Positions 1 to 8,564 of a DNA stretch of 64,000 nt are shown in pieces. Positions within the stretch are counted from its first letter, which is position 1. Every line of letters begins with the position of its first letter. The position numbers and the translations under genes were made by a program. This stretch comes from Deinobacterium chartae (lineage in GTDB: Bacteria; Deinococcota; Deinococci; Deinococcales; Deinococcaceae), in NCBI RefSeq assembly GCF_014202645.1, contig NZ_JACHHG010000008.1, positions 124,001-188,000 on the forward strand. Direction: 5' to 3'. The notes below the pieces were generated by a model, which was not told the DNA's origin, ran no database searches, and saw only the letters and a list, made by a program, of their open reading frames with translations.

Positions 1-2219
1 TCCACGTCGTTATTCGCCCCCAGGCTGGCGTCCAGCGAGGTGCCCACCTGCAGGTCCTGGGCACCGGTCGTGTTCAGATTGGAGAAGTTTCCTCCGCTGA
101 TCGTGGCGCTGCCGTTGGGTTCGGTTTCGTTGAAGGCCACCTGCCGGGTCAGGCTGACCGTGTAGGTGTTGAACGGATTCCCCGCGTTCTCGCTCTCGAC
201 CCGGATGACGTAGTTCCCGGCCGAGGGCAGGCTGACCTCGATGGCCGCGTCGGTCGCACCCTGACGGTAGCTGCTGTTGGTCGCCACCACCGTACCGCCC
301 GCCGTCAGCAGGGTCAGCTTGAGGTTGGCGCTGCCCGAGACCTTCTGGGCGTTGATGAACACCGTCTCGCCCTCGGCGCCGCTGAAGGTGTAGTGGTCCT
401 GGTCTCCGCTCGGCAGCACGCCGGTCTCGAACCGGCCCATGCCGATGGGTGAGGCCTGCCCGGGCGCGTTGTTCGGTTCGTTGGGGTCCTCGGGAAGCTG
501 CAGGTCAAACGGCACCAGATAACCCGTGCGGTCACCGGGCTGCAGGTTGATCGTCGCCCAGACCTTCTGCGGTTCACCACCGGCCACCGCCGTACGCGGA
601 CCGGAGGCGTAGAGCTCGTACGTTCCCGCGTCGACCTCGGTGAACGCGGCCAGACCCGCCGGGTAAAGGGCGTCGCCGGTGGCCGACTGCGCGTACAACA
701 GTTGACCGTTCTGAGCGCGCAGGGTCGCGCCGACCAGCGGGATGCCCACGCTGTTGTCCGAGTTCAGCACGAAGCGGAACTGAACCGTGACGCCCTTTTC
801 GACCGTGTTGGCCGCGTCCTGCCCCGAGCGCGTCACCGCCGCATCGGTGCGCACGATCCCGTGCCCGTAGTCCTGGCTGAACGTCCCGCTCGGGTTGTGC
901 GCCGTTCCCTCGAGGATGTGCCGGACCTGGGCCGGGGTCAGGTTGATCGCCCGAATCGAACCGTCCGGGTTCTTCTCTGCCGCTGCCTGCAGGATCAGGG
1001 CCACCGTGCCGGCGGTCGCCGGACTCGAGAACGACGTGCCGTTGATGTACTGGTACGTCGGCTCGTTGCGCTCCGCCGCCGCACCGGTCCGGCGCGCGGT
1101 CACCCAGATGTTCTCGCCCGGCGCGCCCACAGTGAGGTGGTTCCCCCGGTTGGAGAAGCCGGTGCGCTCGTTGCGCGGGGTGGTGGCCGCCACGTTGATC
1201 ACGCCGGGCACCCAGGCCGGACTGGCCGGGGCATTGGTCGGTGTGTTGCCCGCCGAGGTCACGAACACCACGCCTCTGCCCAGCACGTAGTCGATGCCTT
1301 CTTTTTGCAGCTGCGAATAGTTCTCTCCGCCGAACGAGTAGTTGATGACATCCACGTAGCCCTTACGGCCCGCCGGAGTGTCGGTGTCCCCGGTCGCTCC
1401 CGGAGCGATGCCGTCCGGACCGTTTACCGCGAACAGCCAGGTCAGGACCGAGTCCACCACCGTGGCCCCTGCAGGGTCGTGGGTAATGGTGAGCGGTACG
1501 ATGCCGGCCTCATACGCCACGCCCGCGCCCCCGATCCCGTTGTTGCCCACCGCGGCGGCCGTACCGGCCACGGGCGTACCGTGATCACCGATGCCGTCGT
1601 ACGGCGTGTCCGGGGTGATGAGCTGATCCTTGGGGGCATCGTAGCCGGGGTACACCATGTTCGCAGCCAGATCCGGGTGGGTGCGGTCGATGTCCTCGTC
1701 GGAAATGCCGATGCGGATGCCCTTGCCGGTCGCCGTGCTCCAGGCGTTCTTGACGCCCATGTTGTCCAGGAACCACTGCTTTCCGATCTGCGGGTCGTTC
1801 AGGTTCACCGCGCGCGCGCCCAGCGTGGGCTCCTGTGGCGAGTTGGCCTCCAGGCCGCTGTACTGCACCTTCGGTTTGGGCAGGAAGTAATTCGGCTCGG
1901 CGTAGCGCACGCCCTCCACCCGGGTCAGGGACTTGACGGCCTTCTGAACCGTTCCCCGGCGGGGCAGAGCGATCACGGCCGCGCGCAGGTGGCCGATTTC
2001 CTTGATCACCGTGCCGCCCAGCGCCGAGGCAATCTGCTGCGCGCTGGTGCCTTCCTCGAGGCCCACCACGATCTGCCCCTCGAGGTACTTTCCACCTTCC
2101 GCGAGCGGATAGGTCGAGCGGGGCGTCGGGTCGGTACCGGCATTTAAGGGGGGCTGTCCGCAGGCGGCCAACAGCAGGGTCAGCAGGGCGCCGGAGACTC
2201 CCAGGAATCGCACGCGCAT
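1..2219 (-). CDS. Secreted S8 (subtilisin-family) serine peptidase, lipoprotein, C-terminus cut by window edge
   Basis: The protein starts at ATG 2219 and reads off the left edge, so at least 739 residues are seen. A lipoprotein signal (hydrophobic stretch ending LLLAAC, Cys about residue 20) predicts export and membrane anchoring. An inhibitor I9-like propeptide probably covers about residues 45-115. The subtilase domain follows with the triad Asp174 (ISDEDID), His213 (DHGTPVAG) and Ser396 (NGTSFSSP), plus the oxyanion Asn in SAGN. After about residue 550 there is a segment like a bacterial pre-peptidase C-terminal domain. The ATG overlaps the stop of the upstream lipoprotein gene by one base (TGATG), with GGAGG just before it, so the two are translationally coupled. 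Seen: motifs and overlap. Family knowledge: broad-specificity extracellular proteolysis. The physiological substrate is unknown. Confidence 0.9.
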   Translation of the reverse strand, partial: MRVRFLGVSGALLTLLLAACGQPPLNAGTDPTPRSTYPLAEGGKYLEGQIVVGLEEGTSAQQIASALGGTVIKEIGHLRAAVIALPRRGTVQKAVKSLTRVEGVRYAEPNYFLPKPKVQYSGLEANSPQEPTLGARAVNLNDPQIGKQWFLDNMGVKNAWSTATGKGIRIGISDEDIDRTHPDLAANMVYPGYDAPKDQLITPDTPYDGIGDHGTPVAGTAAAVGNNGIGGAGVAYEAGIVPLTITHDPAGATVVDSVLTWLFAVNGPDGIAPGATGDTDTPAGRKGYVDVINYSFGGENYSQLQKEGIDYVLGRGVVFVTSAGNTPTNAPASPAWVPGVINVAATTPRNERTGFSNRGNHLTVGAPGENIWVTARRTGAAAERNEPTYQYINGTSFSSPATAGTVALILQAAAEKNPDGSIRAINLTPAQVRHILEGTAHNPSGTFSQDYGHGIVRTDAAVTRSGQDAANTVEKGVTVQFRFVLNSDNSVGIPLVGATLRAQNGQLLYAQSATGDALYPAGLAAFTEVDAGTYELYASGPRTAVAGGEPQKVWATINLQPGDRTGYLVPFDLQLPEDPNEPNNAPGQASPIGMGRFETGVLPSGDQDHYTFSGAEGETVFINAQKVSGSANLKLTLLTAGGTVVATNSSYRQGATDAAIEVSLPSAGNYVIRVESENAGNPFNTYTVSLTRQVAFNETEPNGSATISGGNFSNLNTTGAQDLQVGTSLDASLGANNDV

Positions 2220-4051
2220 CAGTTTCCTCCCGTCACAAACTCGTGGGAAATCACGTCTTCCACCGGCTGGGCCACGCCGGTCTTATCGGCGAACAGCATG
2301 TACTGGTCGGCCCCGATCGAGAACGCATCCTCCTGCTCGTTGTAGGTCAAGGCAGCCAGCTGCCAGTCGTAGGCGTGATAGGGCTGCAGCGTCTCGCGCC
2401 CGGCACCGGCGCTGCCGTCAGCGTTGTACTTCAGCACGTTGGTGTCAGTGGCCTTACCGATCCACTGAATGCTGCTTCCTTCGGCCTGTACGCGGTCAAA
2501 GACCAGCACGTAAGCCAGCTGGTGGTCGCTGGCCCCCTGGACGCTCCAGCGGAACACCGGATCAACGCTCACATCGACCGCGCGGTCAGCGGGAGTCAGA
2601 GGCGTGACCTGATAGCGGTCCAGCGGGGTCACGCTGTCCACCTCCGAGTCGGCGGTGTTGCTGCCCACCGCGCGCACCTTGTAGTGGGTCTCCACGCCGG
2701 GCCGCAGCCTCGAGGAGGTGTCCCGGAACACGTACTCACCTTCGGCCGCATTCACCACGATCGATCCCGGAGCGGCCGAGCGCACCCGCTCGAAGTTCAT
2801 TCCGTCAAAAGAGCGCCACAGTTCAAAGCGGGTTGGGGTCTCGCCGCTGTACGAAAAGGCCACATCGGTCCACAGCACCGTACCCGAAGGAGCGGCCTGC
2901 GGTTGCAGCACGTCTTTGCTTCCGGCGGCTGCCTGGCTAAAGACTCCGGAGGCGCGCAGCGCGTTGAGGCCGCCTCCCCGGGCAAAGGCCTTGAGTTCGC
3001 TGGCCACCTTGGGACTCACGCTCAGCGCCCCGAACACCCCGGTGCTGCCAAAGGTGATGGCCGTAGCCGTCACCTCCTGCGGCGCTCCTACCGTTTTGCC
3101 GGCTACGTCCGAGAGCTTGACCGTGCGGATCAGGTGCGTGCGGTTGCCGTTAAAGTCGTACACCTGGATGTGAACGCGTACGTCCCCGGTGTAACCTGCC
3201 AGTTCCTGGGCCGCGAAGGTCACCTCGTCGTCGCCGGTGGGCTGGACAATCTTGCGTACCGACCCGGCGCCCAGGTAACCGGAGTTGCCGTAGGCCCGGT
3301 CGATCGACACGATGGCCGACAGCGGTCCGTTCACCTCCGGACGGGCCGTCTGGGTGGTGAACTTGAACTTCAGGTCACCGGCAACGCTGGTGCCGTCTTG
3401 CAGGGTGGTCGTGACCGTGGGCGGCGTGGAGGGCAGCTGCGGGTCAAAGCTGCGCTGCAAGATTTCCTCGAGGGCCTCCCCGGTGTTGGTGACGTTCTCG
3501 ACGCGGGTGGAGGCGTAGCCTTCCTTGGTGATGGTCAGCACCCGCTTGTCCACCGGGACCTCGAGGGTAAAGCGTCCGGCATCGTCGGTGGTCGTGGTGA
3601 TCGTCGTCCCCTCGACCGCCACGGTGGCTCCCGCAACTGCGGCTCCGGCCCGCGCGATGCTGACGCTGCCTTGCAGCGTATAGGTTTCCGTCGTGCTGCC
3701 AGATGTCACGTTCACGGTGACCTGTACCGATCCCTGGTTACCGGCCGTATCGGTGGCCCGGACCGTGACGGTCCGGGTTCCCACCGCAGGATTTACGGTG
3801 CAGGTGAACTGGTTGTTGCTGCCCAGGGTGGCCGGAGTCGTCACGCCTTCGCTGACGCACTGAACTTCCCGCACGCCCGATGGGTCGCTGACACGACCTG
3901 AAACCACGAAGGGAGCAACCACCGTGCTCCCTTCGGCAGGATCGGTGATTTCTATGGTGGGTGCTGTCTTGTCCAAGTTACCACCGCCGCCACCGCAGCC
4001 AGCCAGCAACAGGCTGCCGGTCAGGGCCAGCGCATACCATGTTCTGTACAT
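2219..4051 (-). CDS. Lipoprotein with Ig-like and carboxypeptidase-regulatory-like domains
   Basis: 610 residues. The N-terminus is a lipoprotein signal (LLLAGC, then a Gly run), so the mature protein should be a lipid-anchored surface or periplasmic protein. Residues about 30-115 look like a bacterial Ig-like domain (GTRTVTVRATDTAGNQG region); residues about 120-195 look like a carboxypeptidase regulatory-like beta-sandwich (GATVAVEGT, then DDAGRFTLEV). The rest is beta-rich, with a possible fibronectin-III-like segment around residues 380-475, and has no catalytic motif I recognise. The gene leads a two-gene operon with the subtilase; AGGAGG lies 8 nt before the ATG. A role in anchoring or partnering the protease is inference from the coupling only. 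Confidence 0.75.
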   Translation of the reverse strand: MYRTWYALALTGSLLLAGCGGGGGNLDKTAPTIEITDPAEGSTVVAPFVVSGRVSDPSGVREVQCVSEGVTTPATLGSNNQFTCTVNPAVGTRTVTVRATDTAGNQGSVQVTVNVTSGSTTETYTLQGSVSIARAGAAVAGATVAVEGTTITTTTDDAGRFTLEVPVDKRVLTITKEGYASTRVENVTNTGEALEEILQRSFDPQLPSTPPTVTTTLQDGTSVAGDLKFKFTTQTARPEVNGPLSAIVSIDRAYGNSGYLGAGSVRKIVQPTGDDEVTFAAQELAGYTGDVRVHIQVYDFNGNRTHLIRTVKLSDVAGKTVGAPQEVTATAITFGSTGVFGALSVSPKVASELKAFARGGGLNALRASGVFSQAAAGSKDVLQPQAAPSGTVLWTDVAFSYSGETPTRFELWRSFDGMNFERVRSAAPGSIVVNAAEGEYVFRDTSSRLRPGVETHYKVRAVGSNTADSEVDSVTPLDRYQVTPLTPADRAVDVSVDPVFRWSVQGASDHQLAYVLVFDRVQAEGSSIQWIGKATDTNVLKYNADGSAGAGRETLQPYHAYDWQLAALTYNEQEDAFSIGADQYMLFADKTGVAQPVEDVISHEFVTGGN

Positions 4052-4176
4052 ACCTACCTCCTAAAAGCAGAAGAATTAAAACAGCCCCGGCGCACCCTTG
4101 ACACAGCCTTTTGGCCTGAAGGCACAGGCTGGGCATAGGCGACCGCTGCTCTTAAGAATCCTGCTTTTGCAGGCGA

Positions 4177-4205
4177 TGATAACGATCATGAGAGTTTTGC
4201 GTCAA
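4177..4205 (-). promoter_or_regulatory. Promoter of the lipoprotein-subtilase operon
   Basis: On the minus strand a -35 TTGACG (4205-4200), a 17-bp spacer and a -10 TTATCA (4182-4177) give a good sigma-70-type promoter, with a start expected near 4170. That leaves a leader of about 118 nt that begins with a small hairpin (CCTGC-AAAA-GCAGG, 4160-4173) and contains a second one (CAGCCT...AGGCTG, 4102-4129). Confidence 0.6.
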
Positions 4206-4287
4206 GGTTAATTTCCTAAAAAACGTTCATCGTTTGATGTGAGAAAACAAATGTACAAATACGTGGAATTTCGTACAAAATGACGTA
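4206..4287 (-). promoter_or_regulatory. AT-rich candidate operator region upstream of the operon promoter
   Basis: Two features lie just upstream of the -35: an inverted repeat AAACG-TTCAT-CGTTT (4221-4235), and the heptamer GTACAAA twice, at 4253-4259 and 4273-4279, exactly 20 bp (two helical turns) apart. Such spacing suits a dimeric activator or repressor. No regulator is identified. Confidence 0.3.
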
Positions 4288-4312
4288 GCGCAGGACGGTT
4301 AAGGTCCTGCGC
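4288..4312 (-). terminator. Hairpin downstream of plsC
   Basis: A 9-bp perfect stem GCGCAGGAC / GTCCTGCGC with a 7-nt loop, 40 bases after the plsC stop. The T-tract on the minus strand is weak (TACGTCATTTTG), so it is a probable rather than classic intrinsic terminator. Confidence 0.5.
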
Positions 4313-4351
4313 CACTCGATAAAGAACAGCCATCCGGGTTCTGCTCAGGGA

Positions 4352-4894
4352 TTATGCCAGGCGCTCAATGGCGTCTTCCACCTTCGCGGTCAGCTCGGCC
4401 ACCGTTCCCTCAGGGGCGATCGGAGGCCCAAAACGCAGCAGCCAGCCGCGACCGCGCCGTGCCACGCGCATCGGTACGATCGGGGCCTTGCCCTTGAGCG
4501 CGATCAGCGCCACCCCTCCCATCATCTCCGAGCCACCCCGCGTGCCCTGCGGAAAAATCCCCAGCGCTCCCTCCTGCTCGAGCACCCGGATCGACTGGCG
4601 CACCGCGCTGATGTCGCGCTTGCTCTGACGGTCCACCGGAAAGGTACCGATGCTGCCCATCAGCCAGCGCATAAACGCATTGCCGAACAGCTCCTTTTTG
4701 GCCATAAAGCGGATCTGGCGCCGAATCACCCCACCGACCACCAGCGGATCAAAGTTAGTGATGTGGTTCCCGGCCAGCACCACCCGACCGCTGCGCGGAA
4801 CGTGCTCGAGGCCCTCGACCTTCACGCCCTGAAAGCCGCGCACCACCAGCTCGGCCAGCGCCCGCAAAAACCGGTAGATCAACGGTCCGCCCAT
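4352..4894 (-). CDS. plsC: 1-acyl-sn-glycerol-3-phosphate acyltransferase (PlsC family)
   Basis: 180 residues. It transfers an acyl chain to lysophosphatidic acid to make phosphatidic acid, the phospholipid precursor, at the membrane. The HX4D catalytic motif is seen as NHITNFD and the acceptor-binding block as FPQGTRGG (usual form FPEGTRS). The ATG lies inside the end of cmk: the genes overlap by 16 bases, so they are co-transcribed and probably translationally coupled. A cmk-plsC pair is a common arrangement. The protein is short for the family (often 200-250 residues) but keeps both motifs. Confidence 0.9.
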   Translation of the reverse strand: MGGPLIYRFLRALAELVVRGFQGVKVEGLEHVPRSGRVVLAGNHITNFDPLVVGGVIRRQIRFMAKKELFGNAFMRWLMGSIGTFPVDRQSKRDISAVRQSIRVLEQEGALGIFPQGTRGGSEMMGGVALIALKGKAPIVPMRVARRGRGWLLRFGPPIAPEGTVAELTAKVEDAIERLA

Positions 4895-5517
4895 GCCCGC
4901 ACCCCCTCGAGGATCCGCTCCACCACCTGCTCGAGGTTCATGTCGCTGGTATCGAGCAGCACAGCTCCCTCGGCCGGAGCGGACTGCGCGGCGTCTTGCC
5001 GGTCACGCTCGCGCAGCGCCCATTCGATCTGCTCGACGCTCAGATCACGTTCAGCTCCACGACGACGGGCACGCACCTCGGGACGGGCCGTCAGGTAGTA
5101 CTTGACCGCCGCTTCGGGGAACACGGCGCTGCCCATATCGCGGCCCTCCACCACGAACGGTGGCGGCAGCAGCCTCAGCTGCTCACGCACCCAGCGGCGC
5201 AGCGGCGGATGCTGGGAAACCTGCGAAACGTGCGCGTCCACCTCGGCGGTGTGCAGCGCGCCCGTCAGGTCGTCGGTGCCAACCAGCACCCGGTTGCCTG
5301 CGGCATCGGGAATCAGCCGGGGAGAAAAATGTTCCAGCGCGGCCAGCAGAGCCGCGCCGTCGGACAGGTCCAAAGACTCGCGCAGGGCCAGCACGGTCGC
5401 CGCCCGGTACAGCAAGCCGCTGCTCACGAAGGGCAGCCGCAGTTCCTCAGCAACGCGGCGGGCAACGCTGGATTTACCGCTGGCCGCGACGCCGTCAATG
5501 GTGATGATCAGAGCCAT
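4879..5517 (-). CDS. cmk: (d)CMP kinase
   Basis: 212 residues from ATG 5517 (MALIITIDGVAASGKSS). It phosphorylates CMP/dCMP with ATP in pyrimidine nucleotide supply. The P-loop GVAASGKSS is at residues 9-17; GRDMGSAVFPEA and the RRRGAERDLS Arg-rich block are typical of Cmk. A longer in-frame start at 5592 exists, but the P-loop normally lies within the first 20 residues and GAGAGG sits just before 5517, so I choose 5517. The gene overlaps plsC downstream. Confidence 0.93.
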   Translation of the reverse strand: MALIITIDGVAASGKSSVARRVAEELRLPFVSSGLLYRAATVLALRESLDLSDGAALLAALEHFSPRLIPDAAGNRVLVGTDDLTGALHTAEVDAHVSQVSQHPPLRRWVREQLRLLPPPFVVEGRDMGSAVFPEAAVKYYLTARPEVRARRRGAERDLSVEQIEWALRERDRQDAAQSAPAEGAVLLDTSDMNLEQVVERILEGVRAWADR

Positions 5518-5559
5518 AGATAGCCTCTCTCGCTCGGGTAGGACGGTTGACGTTAAACG

Positions 5560-5579
5560 CGCGTCCCCGTGGGGACGCG
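5560..5579. promoter_or_regulatory. Inverted repeat in the cmk / cyclophilin divergent spacer
   Basis: A 9-bp perfect inverted repeat, CGCGTCCCC-GT-GGGGACGCG, lies 43 bp before the cmk start. It could be an operator or a hairpin in the cmk leader. No T-tract follows on either strand, so a terminator is unlikely. Confidence 0.35.
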
Positions 5580-5691
5580 GTATCTTCGTCATAGTAAATC
5601 AAAACGGCTGGGACCGACGCAGGCCGCATCATCTCCCGAGCCAGATGGCTCCGGGTCTGGCGGATCCCCGGGCGATCTCAGCCAGACCCGG

Positions 5692-5697
5692 TATAGT
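5692..5697 (+). promoter_or_regulatory. Candidate -10 box of the cyclophilin lipoprotein gene
   Basis: TATAGT, 48 bp before the ATG at 5746. No good -35 is seen at the expected distance, so the assignment rests on the -10 alone. Confidence 0.35.
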
Positions 5698-5745
5698 AGC
5701 AGACATGGCCCTCCGGGGCCCAGACCCGTGAAACCGAGGAACGAC

Positions 5746-6549
<804 letters not shown>

Positions 6550-6571
6550 GCGTTTCATTCCCGGAGGTCCC

Positions 6572-7171
6572 ATGAGCCAGCACGCCGAAAACCGCTACGT
6601 CCCCAACGGCTACGTCCTCTCCTCGTTCCTCAGCGACGAGCGCAAAACCCGCTTCAACCAGGCTCCCGAGCTCGGCGAAGGCATCGAGCCCGGCAAGGCT
6701 TACGCGGTGGTTTTCGAGACCAGCAAGGGCCGCATGGTTGCCGAACTGTACCCGGAGCAGGCTCCGGTGACGGTCAACTCGTTCGCCTACCTGCTGCGTC
6801 ACCACTACTACGACGGCATCGTGTTCCACCGGGTCCTCGAGGGCTTTATGGCCCAGACCGGCGACCCGACCGGCACCGGTCGCGGCGGTCCCGGCTACAC
6901 CTTCGAGGACGAGTTCACCCGTGAACTCCAGCACGACGCCAAGGGCGTGCTCTCGATGGCCAACGCCGGCCCGGCCACCAACGGCAGCCAGATCTTCATC
7001 CTGTTCACCCCGCAGCCGCACCTGAACATGCGCCACACCGTGTTCGGCCGCGTGGTCGAAGGTCTTGACGTGCTGGACCGCCTGCAGCGCATCGACCCGA
7101 TGCGCCCCAGCTTCGGCACTCAGCCGGACGTGATCAACGAGGCTTACCTGGTCGAGAAGACCGAGATCTGA
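6572..7171 (+). CDS. Cyclophilin-type peptidyl-prolyl isomerase, cytoplasmic
   Basis: 199 residues from ATG 6572, with GGAGGT 5-10 nt before it. The cyclophilin core is clear ([52 protein letters not shown]). No signal peptide, so a cytoplasmic foldase, unlike its upstream neighbour. It lies 22 bp after the lipoprotein paralogue, which suggests a tandem duplication followed by division between compartments (inference). Confidence 0.92.
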   Translation: MSQHAENRYVPNGYVLSSFLSDERKTRFNQAPELGEGIEPGKAYAVVFETSKGRMVAELYPEQAPVTVNSFAYLLRHHYYDGIVFHRVLEGFMAQTGDPTGTGRGGPGYTFEDEFTRELQHDAKGVLSMANAGPATNGSQIFILFTPQPHLNMRHTVFGRVVEGLDVLDRLQRIDPMRPSFGTQPDVINEAYLVEKTEI

Positions 7172-7175
7172 AGCC

Positions 7176-7218
7176 CGTAAAGGCGGCGGGGTGCGCGTTG
7201 CACCCCGCCGCCTTTACG
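7176..7218. terminator. Bidirectional terminator hairpin
   Basis: A 19-bp perfect stem with a 5-nt loop (GCGTT), between the convergent cyclophilin and yqgF genes. The yqgF stop codon lies inside the 3' arm. Confidence 0.8.
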
Positions 7219-7645
7219 CACCGTCTCCGTGACGCATCAAGAACATCTCGAGGATGCGCACCGCGCTCTGCGCGTCGATTTCGCCCTTGGAGGCCGAGCG
7301 GCCCAGGTCCTGGCGGGCGGCTTGGGTGGTAAAGCGCTCGTCTTGGTAGAACACGCCCACCCCGGCCTGACGCAGCGCCCGTCCGAAGGCCTGCACCTTC
7401 TGGGCCTGCGGCGAGGGTTGTCCGTCGGTGCGCAGCGGCAGACCCAGCACCAGTTGCCTGGCACCTTCGGCCTGCATCGTCTCGAGCACGCGCGCCACGT
7501 CTTCGGACTGACGGGTGCGCTGCAAGTAGCCGCGCGCGAAGGCCAGCCGGCCCCTCGAGACGGCAAACCCGATGCGGGCATCGGAAACGTCGAGGGCCAG
7601 CAGCGGGTGTAACACTTCTTCGGGTTCGTGCGGGTGGCGCTTCAC
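7214..7645 (-). CDS. yqgF: Putative Holliday-junction resolvase-like nuclease / pre-16S rRNA nuclease YqgF (RuvX)
   Basis: 143 residues from GTG 7645. The RNase H-like fold is shown by LALDVSDARIGFAV near the N-terminus (catalytic Asp), LVLGLPLRTDG and YQDERFTT, then a late acidic EIDAQSA. The GTG overlaps the TGA of the upstream gene (GTGA), and GGAGG lies 12-16 nt before it. Family knowledge: in E. coli YqgF is needed for 16S rRNA 5'-end maturation; a junction-resolving role has also been proposed. Confidence 0.88.
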   Translation of the reverse strand: MKRHPHEPEEVLHPLLALDVSDARIGFAVSRGRLAFARGYLQRTRQSEDVARVLETMQAEGARQLVLGLPLRTDGQPSPQAQKVQAFGRALRQAGVGVFYQDERFTTQAARQDLGRSASKGEIDAQSAVRILEMFLMRHGDGA

Positions 7646-8496
7646 TCGCTTACTGTACCTCCCTCCACCGGCAGGGGGGCACCCAGCAACCGGGCCTGCA
7701 GGTAGGCCCCGGCCCGGGCGATGTCGGTCAGCGGCGGCAGCTCGAGGTGCGAGGCCAGCAGGGGCACGTTCGCGTAGGTGTGCGAACCGGTCGAGAGGTC
7801 CTCGAGGTTGCCGTGGTCGCTGCTGAGCACCAGCTCTCCCCCGCCCTCGAGCAGACCGCTTACGAAGGCCTCGAGGCGGCGCAGATAGGCGCGTCCGGCC
7901 TGCAGGACCGCTTGCGGTACGCTCGTCTGACCCAGGTGACCCAGGTGATCGCTGAGCCACAGATCGATCAGCGCCAGATCCAGCTCGCGCGTGGCCCGCG
8001 CCACCCGTTCGCCCTGGCGGCGCAGGTCGTCCTCGTGCGCGAGCGGAGCCCAGGGCGCTTGGTAGTCCAGGCCCAGCAGCGGCGACACGCTGGGCAGACC
8101 GGCGGGGTTGAGCTCCAGCCCGGCGGCCAGGGCGCTGTACGGCACGCAGCCGTGTCGGCGGCCCGGCCGGAAGTAACCTTCTGGGTAGTCGTTCAGCAGC
8201 GCCACCCGGCCGCCGGCGCGCGCGAGGCGCACCGGGGTGCTCTCCTCGAGCAGCGGTTTCAGGCTCGGTCCCGGCCATGGGCCGTAGTGACGGCCCATGT
8301 GGGCGGCGGCGTTGACCCCGCTGAGCCACGCGGTCTGTCCGGTGCCGGACTGCGGCAGGCCTGCCACGCCCAGACGCGCGTCCAGCCGCAGCCCTCGGGC
8401 GAGCAGTGCCTCGAGGGTGGGCAGCGGCTGTTCCCACACGCTGCCCATGGGAGCGTCCTGCGGGTGGCCGACGCCGTCGAGCAGAATCCAGATCAC
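7642..8496 (-). CDS. Alkaline-phosphatase-superfamily metalloenzyme, phosphoglycerate mutase-like
   Basis: 284 residues from GTG 8496. Metal-ligand and nucleophile motifs of the superfamily are seen: LLDGVG at the N-terminus, SGTGQTAWLSG (nucleophile region), LSDHLGHLGQ and SSDHGNLEDLS...SHT. It is much shorter than cofactor-independent phosphoglycerate mutase (about 510 residues), so the exact substrate is unknown. A TTG start at 8520 is possible. GTG 8496 is preferred because TACGCT (8509-8504) stands 7 nt before it, a leaderless arrangement. Coupled to yqgF downstream. Confidence 0.75.
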   Translation of the reverse strand: MIWILLDGVGHPQDAPMGSVWEQPLPTLEALLARGLRLDARLGVAGLPQSGTGQTAWLSGVNAAAHMGRHYGPWPGPSLKPLLEESTPVRLARAGGRVALLNDYPEGYFRPGRRHGCVPYSALAAGLELNPAGLPSVSPLLGLDYQAPWAPLAHEDDLRRQGERVARATRELDLALIDLWLSDHLGHLGQTSVPQAVLQAGRAYLRRLEAFVSGLLEGGGELVLSSDHGNLEDLSTGSHTYANVPLLASHLELPPLTDIARAGAYLQARLLGAPLPVEGGTVSE

Positions 8497-8564
8497 GCCC
8501 TCGAGCGTAGCAGGCCCCAAGCGGGCAGATCGGGAGACAGGCTTCGGTTGAGCGTTTCTTGCGC

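Noticed and set aside
702-2147. 481-codon open frame on the plus strand
   Set aside because: Antisense to the subtilase, which shows a complete catalytic triad and lipoprotein signal on the other strand.
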